Source: Saccoglossus kowalevskii (taxonomy: Eukaryota > Hemichordata > Enteropneusta > Harrimaniidae). Taken from it: a DNA stretch of 64,000 nucleotides. The stretch covers positions 332,613 through 396,612 of the forward strand of contig NW_003113963.1 in the NCBI RefSeq assembly GCF_000003605.2, given 5' to 3'. The notes beneath the pieces are model-generated. The model was not told the origin of the DNA. It did not search any database and was given only the letters and a program-made list of their open reading frames with translations. Shown here one piece after another: positions 10,101-18,600 of this stretch. The stretch's first letter is position 1. Each line of letters opens with the position of its first letter. Made by a program: the position numbers and the translations under genes.

Positions 10101-11625
10101 TGTTCAGGATTACTTCAAAGTTGAGTTCCTGTTGTTTACTCGATTTTTCATATTAGGCTCTTCGCTCGGCGTTCCGTGTTCCTCAGCAGCGTGCACAGAG
10201 CCCATAGAAATATGTGGTACAGTGGTGCGGGTCTTAGCAACGTGGAATGTCTTGTGGCGTAGCTTCACCCCCCTTTAAGTATGCACGTAGACGATGATTG
10301 CATCAACCAACGTGAAGGACGATACCATCACCATACTTACTATATTCTTGTGATAAACTTATTATTAATTTAATTTTTTTCTGCTTGAAGTAATAATTGG
10401 ATGGAAGGTGACAGTCCAGAAAAAATTCGCGTTATGCAAACATTTGCATTTAGCGACTCTGTTTCTGACGCATGAATTGTATGTTCATTTCATGATTTCT
10501 TGTATTCAGTGAAAGCTTCCATTGTTGTCAATTTTTAGTTTTGTATCAACCTTTGGTTCTAATCTGGTTGCATCAAAACTAAAATTGCCTTAGGAAAAAA
10601 ATTATGGAAAATATGAGAAAAAAAATTCAACAAAATTTATTTCATGGTCTGCTGTTTATTTGTACAACATGTATTTTTAACAAACTAAGTGTTATTATTC
10701 TCCCCACAATATTTATTTTTGAGATAATATTTTCCCAATTACTGAAAGACACAACTTAACCAGTTTGTATTTTTTTGTCCCCACAGTGGAAGTGTCGGCT
10801 GATGGCAAATGTCTTTATTTGAGTGGCAGCGAGACAATTGCAGGCAGTTGCTGCTCAGTAAAAGATGCATTCCATTCATTGGTTGAAACTCTTGGTTTGA
10901 ATATTGGAGAAGCAGTTGCTATGGTGACCGAGACGCCAGCCAGGTGAGTGCTCATCAGCTGTTTCCACCACAGCCAGTGAACTGCATTAATTGCACAAGA
11001 TATGAGTTTATTGGCAAATTTCGTGAGTCAGTGAAAATACAGAAATTTTGTAGTAGTGAGAATTACCCTGGGGGTTCTGAGTGTCAGTGACTTTTCTGTA
11101 GAGGCAAATAAAATTAAAAAAATGCATTAGCTGAATACTGCAGTCATTTTTTTTAACTGACTTTTAGTTTCATTATCAGTATAGTGATTTTTGTGCATAT
11201 TCATGAATTTGTCAGTGAAACAATGAATTCTATTATTATTATTTTACATGTTCAAGTAGATTTAAATTTAGAGGATTTTATTTATTAGCCAAATTAAAAC
11301 CCAGCTAATAATTAATAAAAATCTCTTCGGCTACATATCTTGGTTGACACTTTGCAGACATTTTGAAAGGTAAAAATTTCAGACATTGATGTTGAAATAG
11401 TTATGTAGCTAGGGTTAAATGCTTCAAAACATTTTTTGCTGAAAAAGTCTCAAATAAAAATTACTGTCAACCTGATTGACGGTTATTCATTTTTTTTTCA
11501 GAATTGCAAAATTGGATCACATTGGGAAAATAGAAGTCAACAAGAGAGCTGACTTGTTGCTTTTTGATAGTGAATTAAATCTGCAGAAAACTATAGTAGC
11601 TGGACAATTGGTTTATTCCGCATAA
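1171..11625 (+). CDS. N-acetylglucosamine-6-phosphate deacetylase-like protein (AMDHD2/NagA family), 3' eight exons
   Basis: Eight exons were read by splice sites and phase: 1171-1212, 2264-2430, 3321-3487, 4037-4165, 4708-4815, 9774-9892, 10787-10943 and 11502-11625 (stop TAA). All junctions are GT-AG and in phase, giving 336 residues; the family has about 380-410, so roughly 70 N-terminal residues lie left of the window. Family enzymes remove the acetyl group from GlcNAc-6-phosphate in the cytosol. Visible equivalents of NagA active-site residues: Glu in GIHAEGP across the exon 2/3 junction, His in SLGHD and THIFN (exon 4), Arg in FHHR (exon 4/5), His in GDMRHV (exon 5), the catalytic Asp in FISDCT (exon 6) and the SGS..IAGS stretch (exon 7). 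The C-terminal GKIEVNKRADLLLFD closes the beta-sandwich as in amidohydrolases. The sequence is divergent: the usual GAHP histidine after the Glu motif reads GGLP here. The 5-kb intron 4816-9773 is packed with transposons. Function as a deacetylase is inferred from homology. Confidence 0.85.
1544..1968. mobile_element. Degenerate MITE-like repeat, TACTGTAAA family
   Basis: It begins TACTGTAAAAGG with AATTCACTGGGTTTTA close by. A second internal copy of the end motif starts near 1760 (TACTGCAAATGC). The far end, near 1968, reads as a worn complement of the left end (ATGGTTTTACAATAG). The same end motifs bound the better preserved copies at 16220-16430 and 55153-55364. Internal AAATTAAAACCCAGTG blocks recur. 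The copy is eroded and may be two overlapping copies. Confidence 0.45.
4208..4356. repeat. Fold-back hairpin element (family D, copy 1)
   Basis: A left arm (AAGGTTATTACGAAGATACC) and its near-complement (GGTATCTTCGTTATAACCTT) enclose about 100 bp that continues to pair through TATGCACGAAGACAGTAC against GTACTGTCTGAGTGCATA. The result is an imperfect hairpin of nearly 150 nt. Relatives lie at 30402-30673, 57377-57715 and 62118-62264. It sits in the deacetylase-like intron between exons 4 and 5, so the hairpin would be transcribed in the pre-mRNA. Confidence 0.75.
4352..4610. mobile_element. Family D tail module with short TTATACATCT inverted repeats
   Basis: Directly after the hairpin, a block of about 260 bp starts TTATACATCT and ends GGTGACAGAT. 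In the copies at 30402-30673 and 57448-57715 the end continues as AGATGTATAA, the complement of the start. Shared internal landmarks are GAGTCCGGTCAAACTCTGG and TTTTATTATTAGAGGAC. No coding potential is visible. It is either one module of a composite element or a separate MITE that travels with the hairpin. Confidence 0.6.
5003..5252 (-). mobile_element. tRNA-headed SINE, second copy (reverse)
   Basis: This is the reverse complement of the element at 367-616. It starts with GGCAATTTAATGCGC (the 3' tail in reverse), passes through the shared central body, and ends with the tRNA-like head (CCACTATGCTACCAGTGACC). It lies in the long deacetylase-like intron 4816-9773, antisense to that gene. Clean target duplications were not found, so it looks older than the copy at 367. 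Confidence 0.8.
5278..5400. repeat. Dispersed repeat related to the block at 25.86-26.3 kb
   Basis: It shares GTGAATATTTTTGTCATTTT and a GAACCTCTGTCTGATTTGTTC-like line with the tandem copies at about 25866-26300. No coding sense is seen. Confidence 0.4.
5941..6620 (+). mobile_element. Putative PIF/Harbinger-like element carrying only the Myb/SANT gene
   Basis: The left edge has TGTTCTCAC...GACG and the right edge has GACGTGTGAGAATG; the complement of the right edge starts CATTCTCACACGTC, giving short imperfect inverted repeats around the ORF at 6191-6589. Internal repeats of GTGTGAACA-AATACG and AACGCC sit before the ORF. No transposase ORF is present, and no clear 3-bp target duplication was found. 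PIF/Harbinger elements normally carry a DDE transposase plus a Myb-like protein gene, so this would be a non-autonomous derivative. Confidence 0.45.
6191..6589 (+). CDS. Myb/SANT-like (trihelix/MADF-type) DNA-binding protein, transposon-derived
   Basis: A single-exon ORF of 132 residues. The start is taken at the ATG in CAAGATGGCG (good initiation context); the open frame extends upstream to about 6014 without a better start. Residues 11-105 form a Myb/SANT-like domain: NWSDKETRLLISVW (helix 1), a basic middle segment with QCQRKIKTLRVKYREV (recognition helix region), then PFWDELHKILGGRP, a typical end for this domain. The tail NPQTP continues into a short Cys-containing end. Such proteins accompany PIF/Harbinger transposases or occur as domesticated regulators. 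It lies inside the deacetylase-like intron on the same strand. The ORF is intact while the surroundings are decayed, so either recent insertion or retained function is possible. Confidence 0.65.
   Translation: MASEVTGRMSNWSDKETRLLISVWRESNIQRMMGRTSRNARVYAVIAEKATEKGLDRTSLQCQRKIKTLRVKYREVNEHNYRSGRDPKTIPFWDELHKILGGRPAFNPQTPVFLLSEIASRLSNNCTTKKQC
6893..7275. repeat. 26-bp minisatellite, about 15 near-identical copies
   Basis: The unit begins CACGCCTACTACATGGGC and is 26 bp long. Units are almost identical (one A for G at about 7093). Because 26 is not a multiple of 3 and the unit has no stop, all three plus frames stay open, which produces long repetitive pseudo-ORFs that are not genes. The array resumes at 7577-7678 after an inserted element. 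Confidence 0.95.
7318..7577. mobile_element. 260-bp element with perfect 27-bp inverted repeats and a tRNA-like core
   Basis: The left end, 7318-7344 (start TAAGCAAATAACACCG), and right end, 7551-7577, are exact reverse complements over 27 bp. It abuts the right part of the 26-bp array (7577 on), so it interrupts or borders that array. If the outer TA is the target duplication, the inverted repeat is 25 bp starting AGCAAATAAC, as in Tc1/mariner-type MITEs. Between the ends lies a tRNA-like segment: an A-box TGGCCGAGGGG at 7435-7445 (the Leu/Ser-tRNA style TGGCCGAGNGG) and a B-box GTTCGAGTC at 7497-7505, about 60 bp apart as in long-arm tRNAs. A full cloverleaf was not confirmed. It may be a tRNA-derived SINE caught inside a MITE, or a MITE that captured a pol III promoter. 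Confidence 0.75.
7577..7678. repeat. 26-bp minisatellite, right part (about 4 copies)
   Basis: Same unit and phase style as 6893-7275, starting directly at the inner edge of the inserted element with CTACATGGGCAGCC. It ends at CATCACGCATC. Confidence 0.9.
7703..7913. mobile_element. PiggyBac-like MITE (family F, copy 1)
   Basis: Flanked by TTAA (7699-7702 and 7914-7917). The ends are CCTTTTCACCACC and its complement GGTGGCGAAAAGG. TTAA duplications with CCNTTT-type ends are characteristic of piggyBac-like elements. Sisters lie at 13071-13305 and, split by an insertion, at about 19330-19857. No coding capacity. Confidence 0.75.
7961..9705 (+). mobile_element. Kolobok-like DNA transposon (TTAA target sites, THAP domain), degenerate
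   Basis: Ends: AGTGCCTGTGCAATG at 7961 and, as complement at 9705, AGTGCCTGTGAAATG. TTAA flanks both sides (7957-7960, 9706-9709). Length is about 1.75 kb. Inside, a THAP-type zinc-finger start is readable at about 8286-8400, followed by basic and acidic coding-like stretches at 8376-8564 and 9120-9413 in other frames. TTAA duplications plus an N-terminal THAP finger fit the Kolobok superfamily. No complete transposase frame is seen, and no catalytic region was recognised, so it is probably internally deleted. Confidence 0.6.
8286..8400 (+). pseudogene. THAP-domain fragment of the transposon
   Basis: The frame reads FRCCVVGSCSETYSHS, then IHTFLIDPKVRHRWTKAT. This matches the first half of a THAP finger: the C-x(2-4)-C start, the hydrophobic His-x-Phe, and the R-x-x-W near the first helix. 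The expected second half (C-x2-H and the AVPTIF-like end) is not found in the same frame. It is read here as a broken transposase N-terminus rather than a host gene. Confidence 0.6.
9938..10277 (-). mobile_element. GC-rich MITE (family G, copy 1), worn
   Basis: It shares the TCTCGGGGGCGGACATCCGG end, the AACAGTGTAACAAGATTA block and the GAGCCCATAGAAAT block with the copies at 17101-17426 and 25199-25505. The far end is eroded (CACCCCCCTTT). In the frame that is open in the other two copies, this one is interrupted. Located in the deacetylase-like intron 9893-10786. Confidence 0.75.
11131..11320. mobile_element. Degenerate MITE of the TACTGTAAA / CACTGGGTTTTA type
   Basis: It starts near TACTGCAGTCATTTT and ends with CCAAATTAAAACCCAGC...ATAATTAAT, as in the fuller copies at 16220 and 55153. 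The ends have drifted. It lies in the last deacetylase-like intron. Confidence 0.4.
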
Positions 11626-11664
11626 ACTAGCAAGAAAAGATACTATTAGTATTGAGCAATATAC

Positions 11665-11670
11665 AATAAA
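11665..11670 (+). terminator. Poly(A) signal of the deacetylase-like gene
   Basis: AATAAA 40 bp after the stop codon at 11623-11625, the first such hexamer downstream; cleavage expected 10-30 bp further on. Confidence 0.6.
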
Positions 11671-11710
11671 TGTAGTTTATGGTTTACACACAGTACCTCT
11701 TCATGGCTAT

Positions 11711-11890
11711 CTGTTATAGTACTCATCCCAATTTTCTCAGTTCAACCAAAAACTATTCAGGTTAATATTAATATCCATGTCTCAGAGCATCTGTGTACCA
11801 AGTTTCATTGAAATCTGATTATTGGTTCTTGAGATATCGGTGGAATAGACACATACATAGGTACATGTACATACATAAACACAGACGCAC
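11711..11890. repeat. Dispersed 'gttcttgagatatc' repeat
   Basis: The block TACCAAGTTTCATTGAAAT, then GGTTCTTGAGATATCGGTGG, then an ACATACATAGGTACATGTAC-like tail. Weaker relatives occur near 5745-5780 and 53050-53110. It looks like an old retroposon or MITE tail. It lies between the convergent deacetylase-like and ZNF451-like genes. Confidence 0.4.
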
Positions 11891-12059
11891 TAACCACAAA
11901 GTCTCCAATTACGTGCTCCGCATGCGGGAGTCAAATACTTACGAGAACAACGTCAGGTGTAAACAAAGTACAATGACAGTATCGACCAATGTGTAGCAAA
12001 GGTCAAGGCGTTACCGTACTACCTGAGTGCATACTTTGCTTGGTCGTTGCGCAGTGCGT

Positions 12060-12154
12060 GTTAGAATTTCAAGTAAACAATGTATTTTACACGCGATGTG
12101 TACATCGCTATGAGTCCCATATCGAACAGGGCGCGGCAAGACGGCCATCGCCCT
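12060..12154. mobile_element. TTAA-type MITE half (family B-like), copy 1
   Basis: GTAAACAATGTATTTTACAC...CGCTATGAGTCCCAT...GGCCATCGCCCTTTAA. The same 95-bp stretch recurs at 35030-35122. The right end GCCCT|TTAA resembles family B ends (ACCGCCCT|TTAA). The left end was not found. Confidence 0.5.
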
Positions 12155-12377
12155 TTAATGAGATAAATGCTTGAAATAAAAGCTCTGCGAACATTCTATT
12201 TTTATCATGCACTGATGGCGCTTCAGTATTTGAAGTGAAAAAGTGCTAGAATTTTTAACGCTTTCAAACATGTCTGTCCATAATTTTAACGAAATTCTAT
12301 TGTTTTCGACGTCAGGCGTATAATACTTCAGAATATAATACAACTGCAGTGACAATTATATTTGAGCGACTTTGTAT

Positions 12378-12383
12378 TTTATT
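12378..12383 (-). terminator. Poly(A) signal of the ZNF451-like gene
   Basis: AATAAA on the minus strand (TTTATT on plus), about 220 bp beyond the stop codon at 12604-12606; the nearest clear hexamer. Confidence 0.5.
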
Positions 12384-12603
12384 AATATACAAATCAATTT
12401 AAATATAAATTATTAAATACACACTATCACAACTGATCAGATGCACACAAATCCATATGCAAATTTCCCTAGTCATGTCATTTTCAATTCTAAAATTGCT
12501 AATTCAAATTTCATCTCTGATTGGCTATTCAAATGAAAATAAACAGGTGGAATATTTGCATATTGTCACATAAATACCAATCAGTATTTGAAGACTAATC
12601 TCA

Positions 12604-15600
12604 TTACTCGCTAAGCAATAGTTTTTCCTCGGCTTCAGTGTTTACTGCCGTTGATGAACTATCTATGAGAGAGTCTTCAGCATTGGCTGCCAACAATGAA
12701 CTATCAATTAGATCTTCTCTTTGTTCTTCCTTTTCTGCCTCCTGATAGATTCTATCACAAAGTTCCTCATTGGTCAAAGAATGAGGATTCAACATAACAG
12801 TCTCCCGATTGGTAACCGCCATTTCGTTACGTAATTCTACAAAACTTTTGTCAGCTGACAGAATAATAAAAACTATTTCTCTACGAAGTAAGACGTCTAG
12901 TCTGCCGGCCTATTAAAAATAAACAAAATGGCACATTTGGAACAGCGTTGTCAAGTCTTGGTTGGACAATAACTAAGCCATATTTTGCTAACTTACTGTC
13001 AGAATATTAAATCCCCATAACTGCTGTAAAATTACTGAAATCACTATTAACTGACACTAAAATCAATCAACTTTTTCACCACCAGATTTTGCCGCCCAAA
13101 TTTCTTTGCAATTTTTTTTTATATTCTTCAATATTTCTGCAAATAAACCCTAATTTTGGAACCAACAGACAAAATTTCAGTCAATTTTTAGTTTTCGAAC
13201 AAAAAATTTGTGTATTTTTGTCCCAAACTCTGACGGAACGTGCAGACTATAAACAAGACTATTTTGTGGATTTGTGATAAGAAGAGGGAACTGGTGGTGA
13301 AATGGTTAAGCATCCTTCCAAAATAATAACAGATGGTATTGTCAGTATGGCAAAATGCCAAAATCTTGCAAAACACTGAATTTTACAAGTTGGCAGTTTG
13401 CATCTTAGTGAGTCTTGCAAAATATAAATAGTCTGTGTGGATGCCCTCAAAATATAATATAAAAGCCATTTCTGGTTCTAAACAAATTACGTTCTAAGTT
13501 TTTAGACAATGAATGCACTACTTAATACAGAAATCAAATTAAAAAAAAAAAATTTGGTTCTCAACCCTGTTAAATCCCACTAGCTTCCACAGTTGGATTG
13601 TACATTAAATATAAAATTGATTTGTTGTGAGATTATACTCAAATACTCACTTTAAGAACTAATAAATGACTTTAAAATAATAAACAAACGTGGATAAGTT
13701 GAAATTGTTAAAAACACTTGAAAATAATGAAAAAATAAATACTACTCGTACCACAGTACACATTGCAAAATCTGCCGCATTCTTAGTTCGGCCACTCTTG
13801 TGGTTGAAGTGTAATCTCTGAGTGTTTATAAGATCCTGATACGCTTTGCTTTCCGTGGGTTCTTTCCAGTTGGTTTGACCACCGTGGAACGCCCATACAA
13901 AAGTTCTCATGGGTAACACTCTCGGCAGCTTCTTAAAGAATCCTGCCCAGTTGTCTAAATCAACGAGAATAATTTGAGTCATTGTCTGTAGACGTGAAAA
14001 CGAAGGTTCCTGTCGTGTTTCTGACGTGTTCGATGGTGTCAACACTGAACTAGGCACCAGATCGCCATTGACTTTGGAAAGATTTTCTTGCTGAACTGTT
14101 CTTGCTGTATTATCTTCTAGTCTCGACATTTGAGAATGGAGTGGTGCTTCACTAGTACTGCTAAGTGGTAACTGACTGTGATGAGCGTCTACGTCTGATG
14201 ACAGAGAATCCTGGTTTGAAATGTCTTCCATTTGTACGTATGAGTGATGCTCATTTGTATGTGGTGAGAACGTTGATATTGACATCAGCGGTTGGGGAAT
14301 TGTTATGGACATCAGAGGTTGTGGCTTGGAGCTGACTTTCTCGTATCTGGGACGTTTAGGAGGGTGACTCTTCTTGGAATTCCGTGTATAAGGAAAGAAC
14401 CTCTGACCATGTGGATTTGGTTTATGCTGTTGCTGTGGATTGTCTGAGCCTGCAGGTGACCCACGTTTAGTTTTATTATTTATCATTTGAGACAATACTT
14501 GTATTGTGCTATCAGAGCACTTATCCAGTATAGAATCAATCTCGTGCTTCATGGACACATTAGACTCGACAAGATTTATCAAGTGTGAGACTTGCATCCC
14601 ATCACTCTTAGATTCACTACCATGATCAGTGTGGAGCGTCGATTTATCATTTCCATTTGCAGAATTAGATGCATTTTCACAGAGCATTGATTCATCGTCT
14701 GATGAATTAGACTCGGTAAGTGAATCAAACTGTTCCTCTTGATTGTCCACATCACAAACAGAATTGATGTTGAGATCAGTGACATCTTCTTCATATCCTG
14801 CATTTACAGCGTATCTGTTCACCGCCGTTCCAGGATCTGTTTTTATAAACCCCAATCCAGATTTCGACAGAGATCGCATTTTCCAGTTCTTGCGTACTCT
14901 AGTCACAGGAGTGCCTTTTTTTACAAACTCGGCAACATGACTGTCCTTGAAATACTCTGATAGATCTGGTGCAGATTTCAATTTCAACACAACACTGTGG
15001 TACAAAATGTATTCTCTGAACGTTGATAGGTTCTTGTAATTAAAACAACTCTGTGAATTTAAAAGACATTATCATAGATTATTTTTACGGTACTAGTAGT
15101 GTCAATAGACTTATTTTCAATATTGTATTGCAATATTTTGCATATATTTATACATTTTGATTTTGGGTCCAAATGAACGTAATTTCCAACACAGACCTTG
15201 ATTATAATTGTTAAAACAAGTCATGTCTTGACAGAGTCCCTGTTAGTTAAACAGTAAACAAAACTGAAATGAGTGTCGGTCATTTTGAATCAGAACAAGA
15301 AGCAAATTACATAAGAGTAAAGAAGTAAGCTTATGTATTTTTTATTCCAATGGAAGGGAAAATACACATTTCTATTTCTGCTTTCTTTTCATGTCATGTA
15401 CCTAGTTGTAAATTTGATGTACCAAGATGGACAATAGATGTTGATGTGTAACCAAGATTCAGCTCAGAAATGGCAGAAATGTTTGAAATTTTAAGCATAA
15501 AAATGGCTGCCATTCAGCCATCTTTAATCAGATCGTGAAACAAATTGATATGCATATGTGAAATTTGAATGTGATCAGCCCAGGCATTTCCTAGACAGAG

Positions 15601-18600
15601 GTGAGCAAACACGCACAGACGAACAGACAGAGAGAGCACATGTGCTATTAATAGAGAAAGTATGCTTGACTATATATTGTATACTTATAATGGATATATA
15701 ATGAAACAACAGTGTTTTTCATCTTCATTTGATAATAAGACACAAGTCTACTTAACCAAATACCCGTGTTTAATGGTGGATTGGGCAGTGTATAGCAGAC
15801 AATGGAAGATGGGCTTGCAAGGTAAACCCAACCAAGCACTGAATTGTATGCAGATTACTCTTTGGGAGAATATTTTGGTGATTTCAGTAAAAACACTTAC
15901 CTTTATTTTGAGTGCTTTACACATCTTCTTATGGTTTTGTACTGCATTTGATTCAGTATGGCATATATAAGAACCGCAGCATTCACACAGCCATGGAGGA
16001 TTTAAAAACATTTCCATGCAATTTATAATCGGATGGTTTGGTAGCGGAACAAGTTTTGGATCTAAACAGCTGAAAAAAGATGTAATTGGTGTTACGATCT
16101 TTTAGTAAAAGATCAATTGGAATAAACTACAATTTATTGGATAGTGCACTGTAAAAACTCTAGAATTTCCACGACTCTAAAAATTCTCACAGCAATATTT
16201 TTGGCTGCCGGGGTAGTAGTACTGTAAAATGACCAATTTTCACTGGGTTTAAATTTTGCTGATTTACCATTTCAGGCATATTCGGTGGGTTTTAAATTCA
16301 CAGTTTTATCATTTAGATAATGTGTTCTATGCTAAATTTTTCATAATCACTGGGTTTTAATTTAACACATTTTCCAGTCAGCGATATAAGCAAAATTAAA
16401 ACCCAGTAAATAATTAATCCCTTTACAGTATTACGACTAGTTAAAGTCCACTTTTGGCACCATTGACGAAATAAAACCCAAATATTTTTTTCCACATTTT
16501 TACCAAAAATTTAATTAAGACCAGTGTCAATTTGGACAAAAATTAGGAAAAAAAAAACATATCTAAAAGCAGGCAAAATGATGCAAAACTGATGTGCTCA
16601 AAGATTTAAATGGTTAGGTGACAATCCTGAAACTTGATTACTATGGTAACCATATTTGCTCTTTTAGAAACACAAGTCCACTATTACAATATTACAGTGT
16701 TAACTTTCTGAATGCTGGAATTCCTGTCAAAATTTTGGAAAAACACACATTTTTGACATTTTTATTCTAATCAACTATACATATAAAAAAAAATTTGTTG
16801 AAGAAATCTGAAAAAAAAATATATTGTTGTGAAAGGTGACAAAAATTAACTTTGGCACTCAACACTTTGTTTTTTTTGTCAGACATGACTACTGTAAAAT
16901 ACTTTATTTTAGCTGGAATTAATTCGCTGAAAAGACTTTCTGGGTGTTTTGTATGGAATATATTTTGAATGTAAAATATAGGAAAAAAGGTACCAGAAAA
17001 TACGCTGGATTTTATTTTCACTAAATCATTCCTTCAGCGAAAATTAATTCCAAGTGAAAATAAAGTATTTTACAGTAATTTAAAGCTCACCAGTTACCTA
17101 TCCTCGGGGACGGAGCTACGTCACAGACGTTCCACGTTGCTACGACGCTCACCACTGTACCATGCATTTCTATGGGCTCTGTGCGCGCTGCTGTGGAACG
17201 CTGGTCGAGCCGGTGAAAATTCGAGAAAACAACACGAACTCAACTTTGAAGTAATCCCGAACAATCAAATTTATATATGTTACACACGTAGGGCTAATCT
17301 TGTTACACTGTTCAGGGGAGTCTCAACAATCATCCCAAAGTACTGTTTTCTGCGAGTTTTGGGCCTTTGTTTTCACCGCCGCGGGTTGCCAGGTGGTGAA
17401 AATGCCCGGATGTCCGCCCCCGAGGATAATTTGTATTCTTCTTCTAAGTTATTTAACAACAGTCAACCAATTTGGTGCAGTCAATAGCAGGAACTGAACA
17501 TCAACATAGGAACACTTATTGCTATGGAAACTCAATTTTTAATGTAAACACCTACCTATTAACGTGACGTTGAAGGCTGTATTTTCCATGCGATATGGTT
17601 CCATTACAAGTTTTACATATAAACATAGATGGTGTATGCTTTCTCAACTGTGTGACTATAAGTTTGAAGACTTCCTGAGTGATGGGGATTGGTCCGACCA
17701 TAGAAGATGTATCTGTCAAGTTGAAACAAAGATAAGGATGTGTTCGGTTGTAAGTTGTCATTAAAATTCTTTAATTAGGCTCCAAAAAAATATGCAAGTT
17801 AAAAATGTGCACGTTACAAGTTTTTTAAAGGATTTTTGGCAGAATTTTAAAAAGGTGGAAGAAAAATTTAAAAAAAATATAAAAGTACACTTCCACAATA
17901 AGGACAACAATAAATTAAAAATGTTTTTTTTTTTTGTTTTTTACACTAAAAGGCTTTTAAATGTTCTGTCCCTAGAGGTACATTCAGTAGCACAAAACAC
18001 AACAAACTGTTTTTTTGAATCTCTGGTGCATCACCTCATTGCGTTACCGGGGTAATCGTAACGTTCATGAAGAACAGATTATTTGATTGAAAAACCCTCA
18101 CAAACAGTTCTTTTATTGAAAGCATTCAAGCTGTCTTGGATAAAAACTAACCTCTAGTTTGCAAGACCTCCCAACGGTGATTCTCCTTCACCATATGTAG
18201 ATGGCAGTCATGGTAATAGTTGAAATAAGTGAAGCAAGACGGACATGAGTAGAATATCGGCTGTAACTGGATTACCATATGATGGTTTGTTATCTTGGTA
18301 TGGCTATCCTTGTCGTACTCGTTGAAGATCAGAAGACATTCTGCACAGATATACTTATGCATAAAATCTGGGATGAAAATGAAAATTATTTATTATTTTG
18401 TTTCACATATATTTTTCAGTATGAAACCTGTTCCTGTTGGAGTGTCTAAAGTTAAAAAAAGATGTACTGTAAAATACTTTATTTTAGCTTGAATTAATTT
18501 TCGGTGAAAAGATTTTTTGAGTGTTTTGTATGGAATTTATTCTCACTAATTTTTAACAAGTTGAATGTAAAATAAAGGAATAAAGGTATATTCACTGGAT

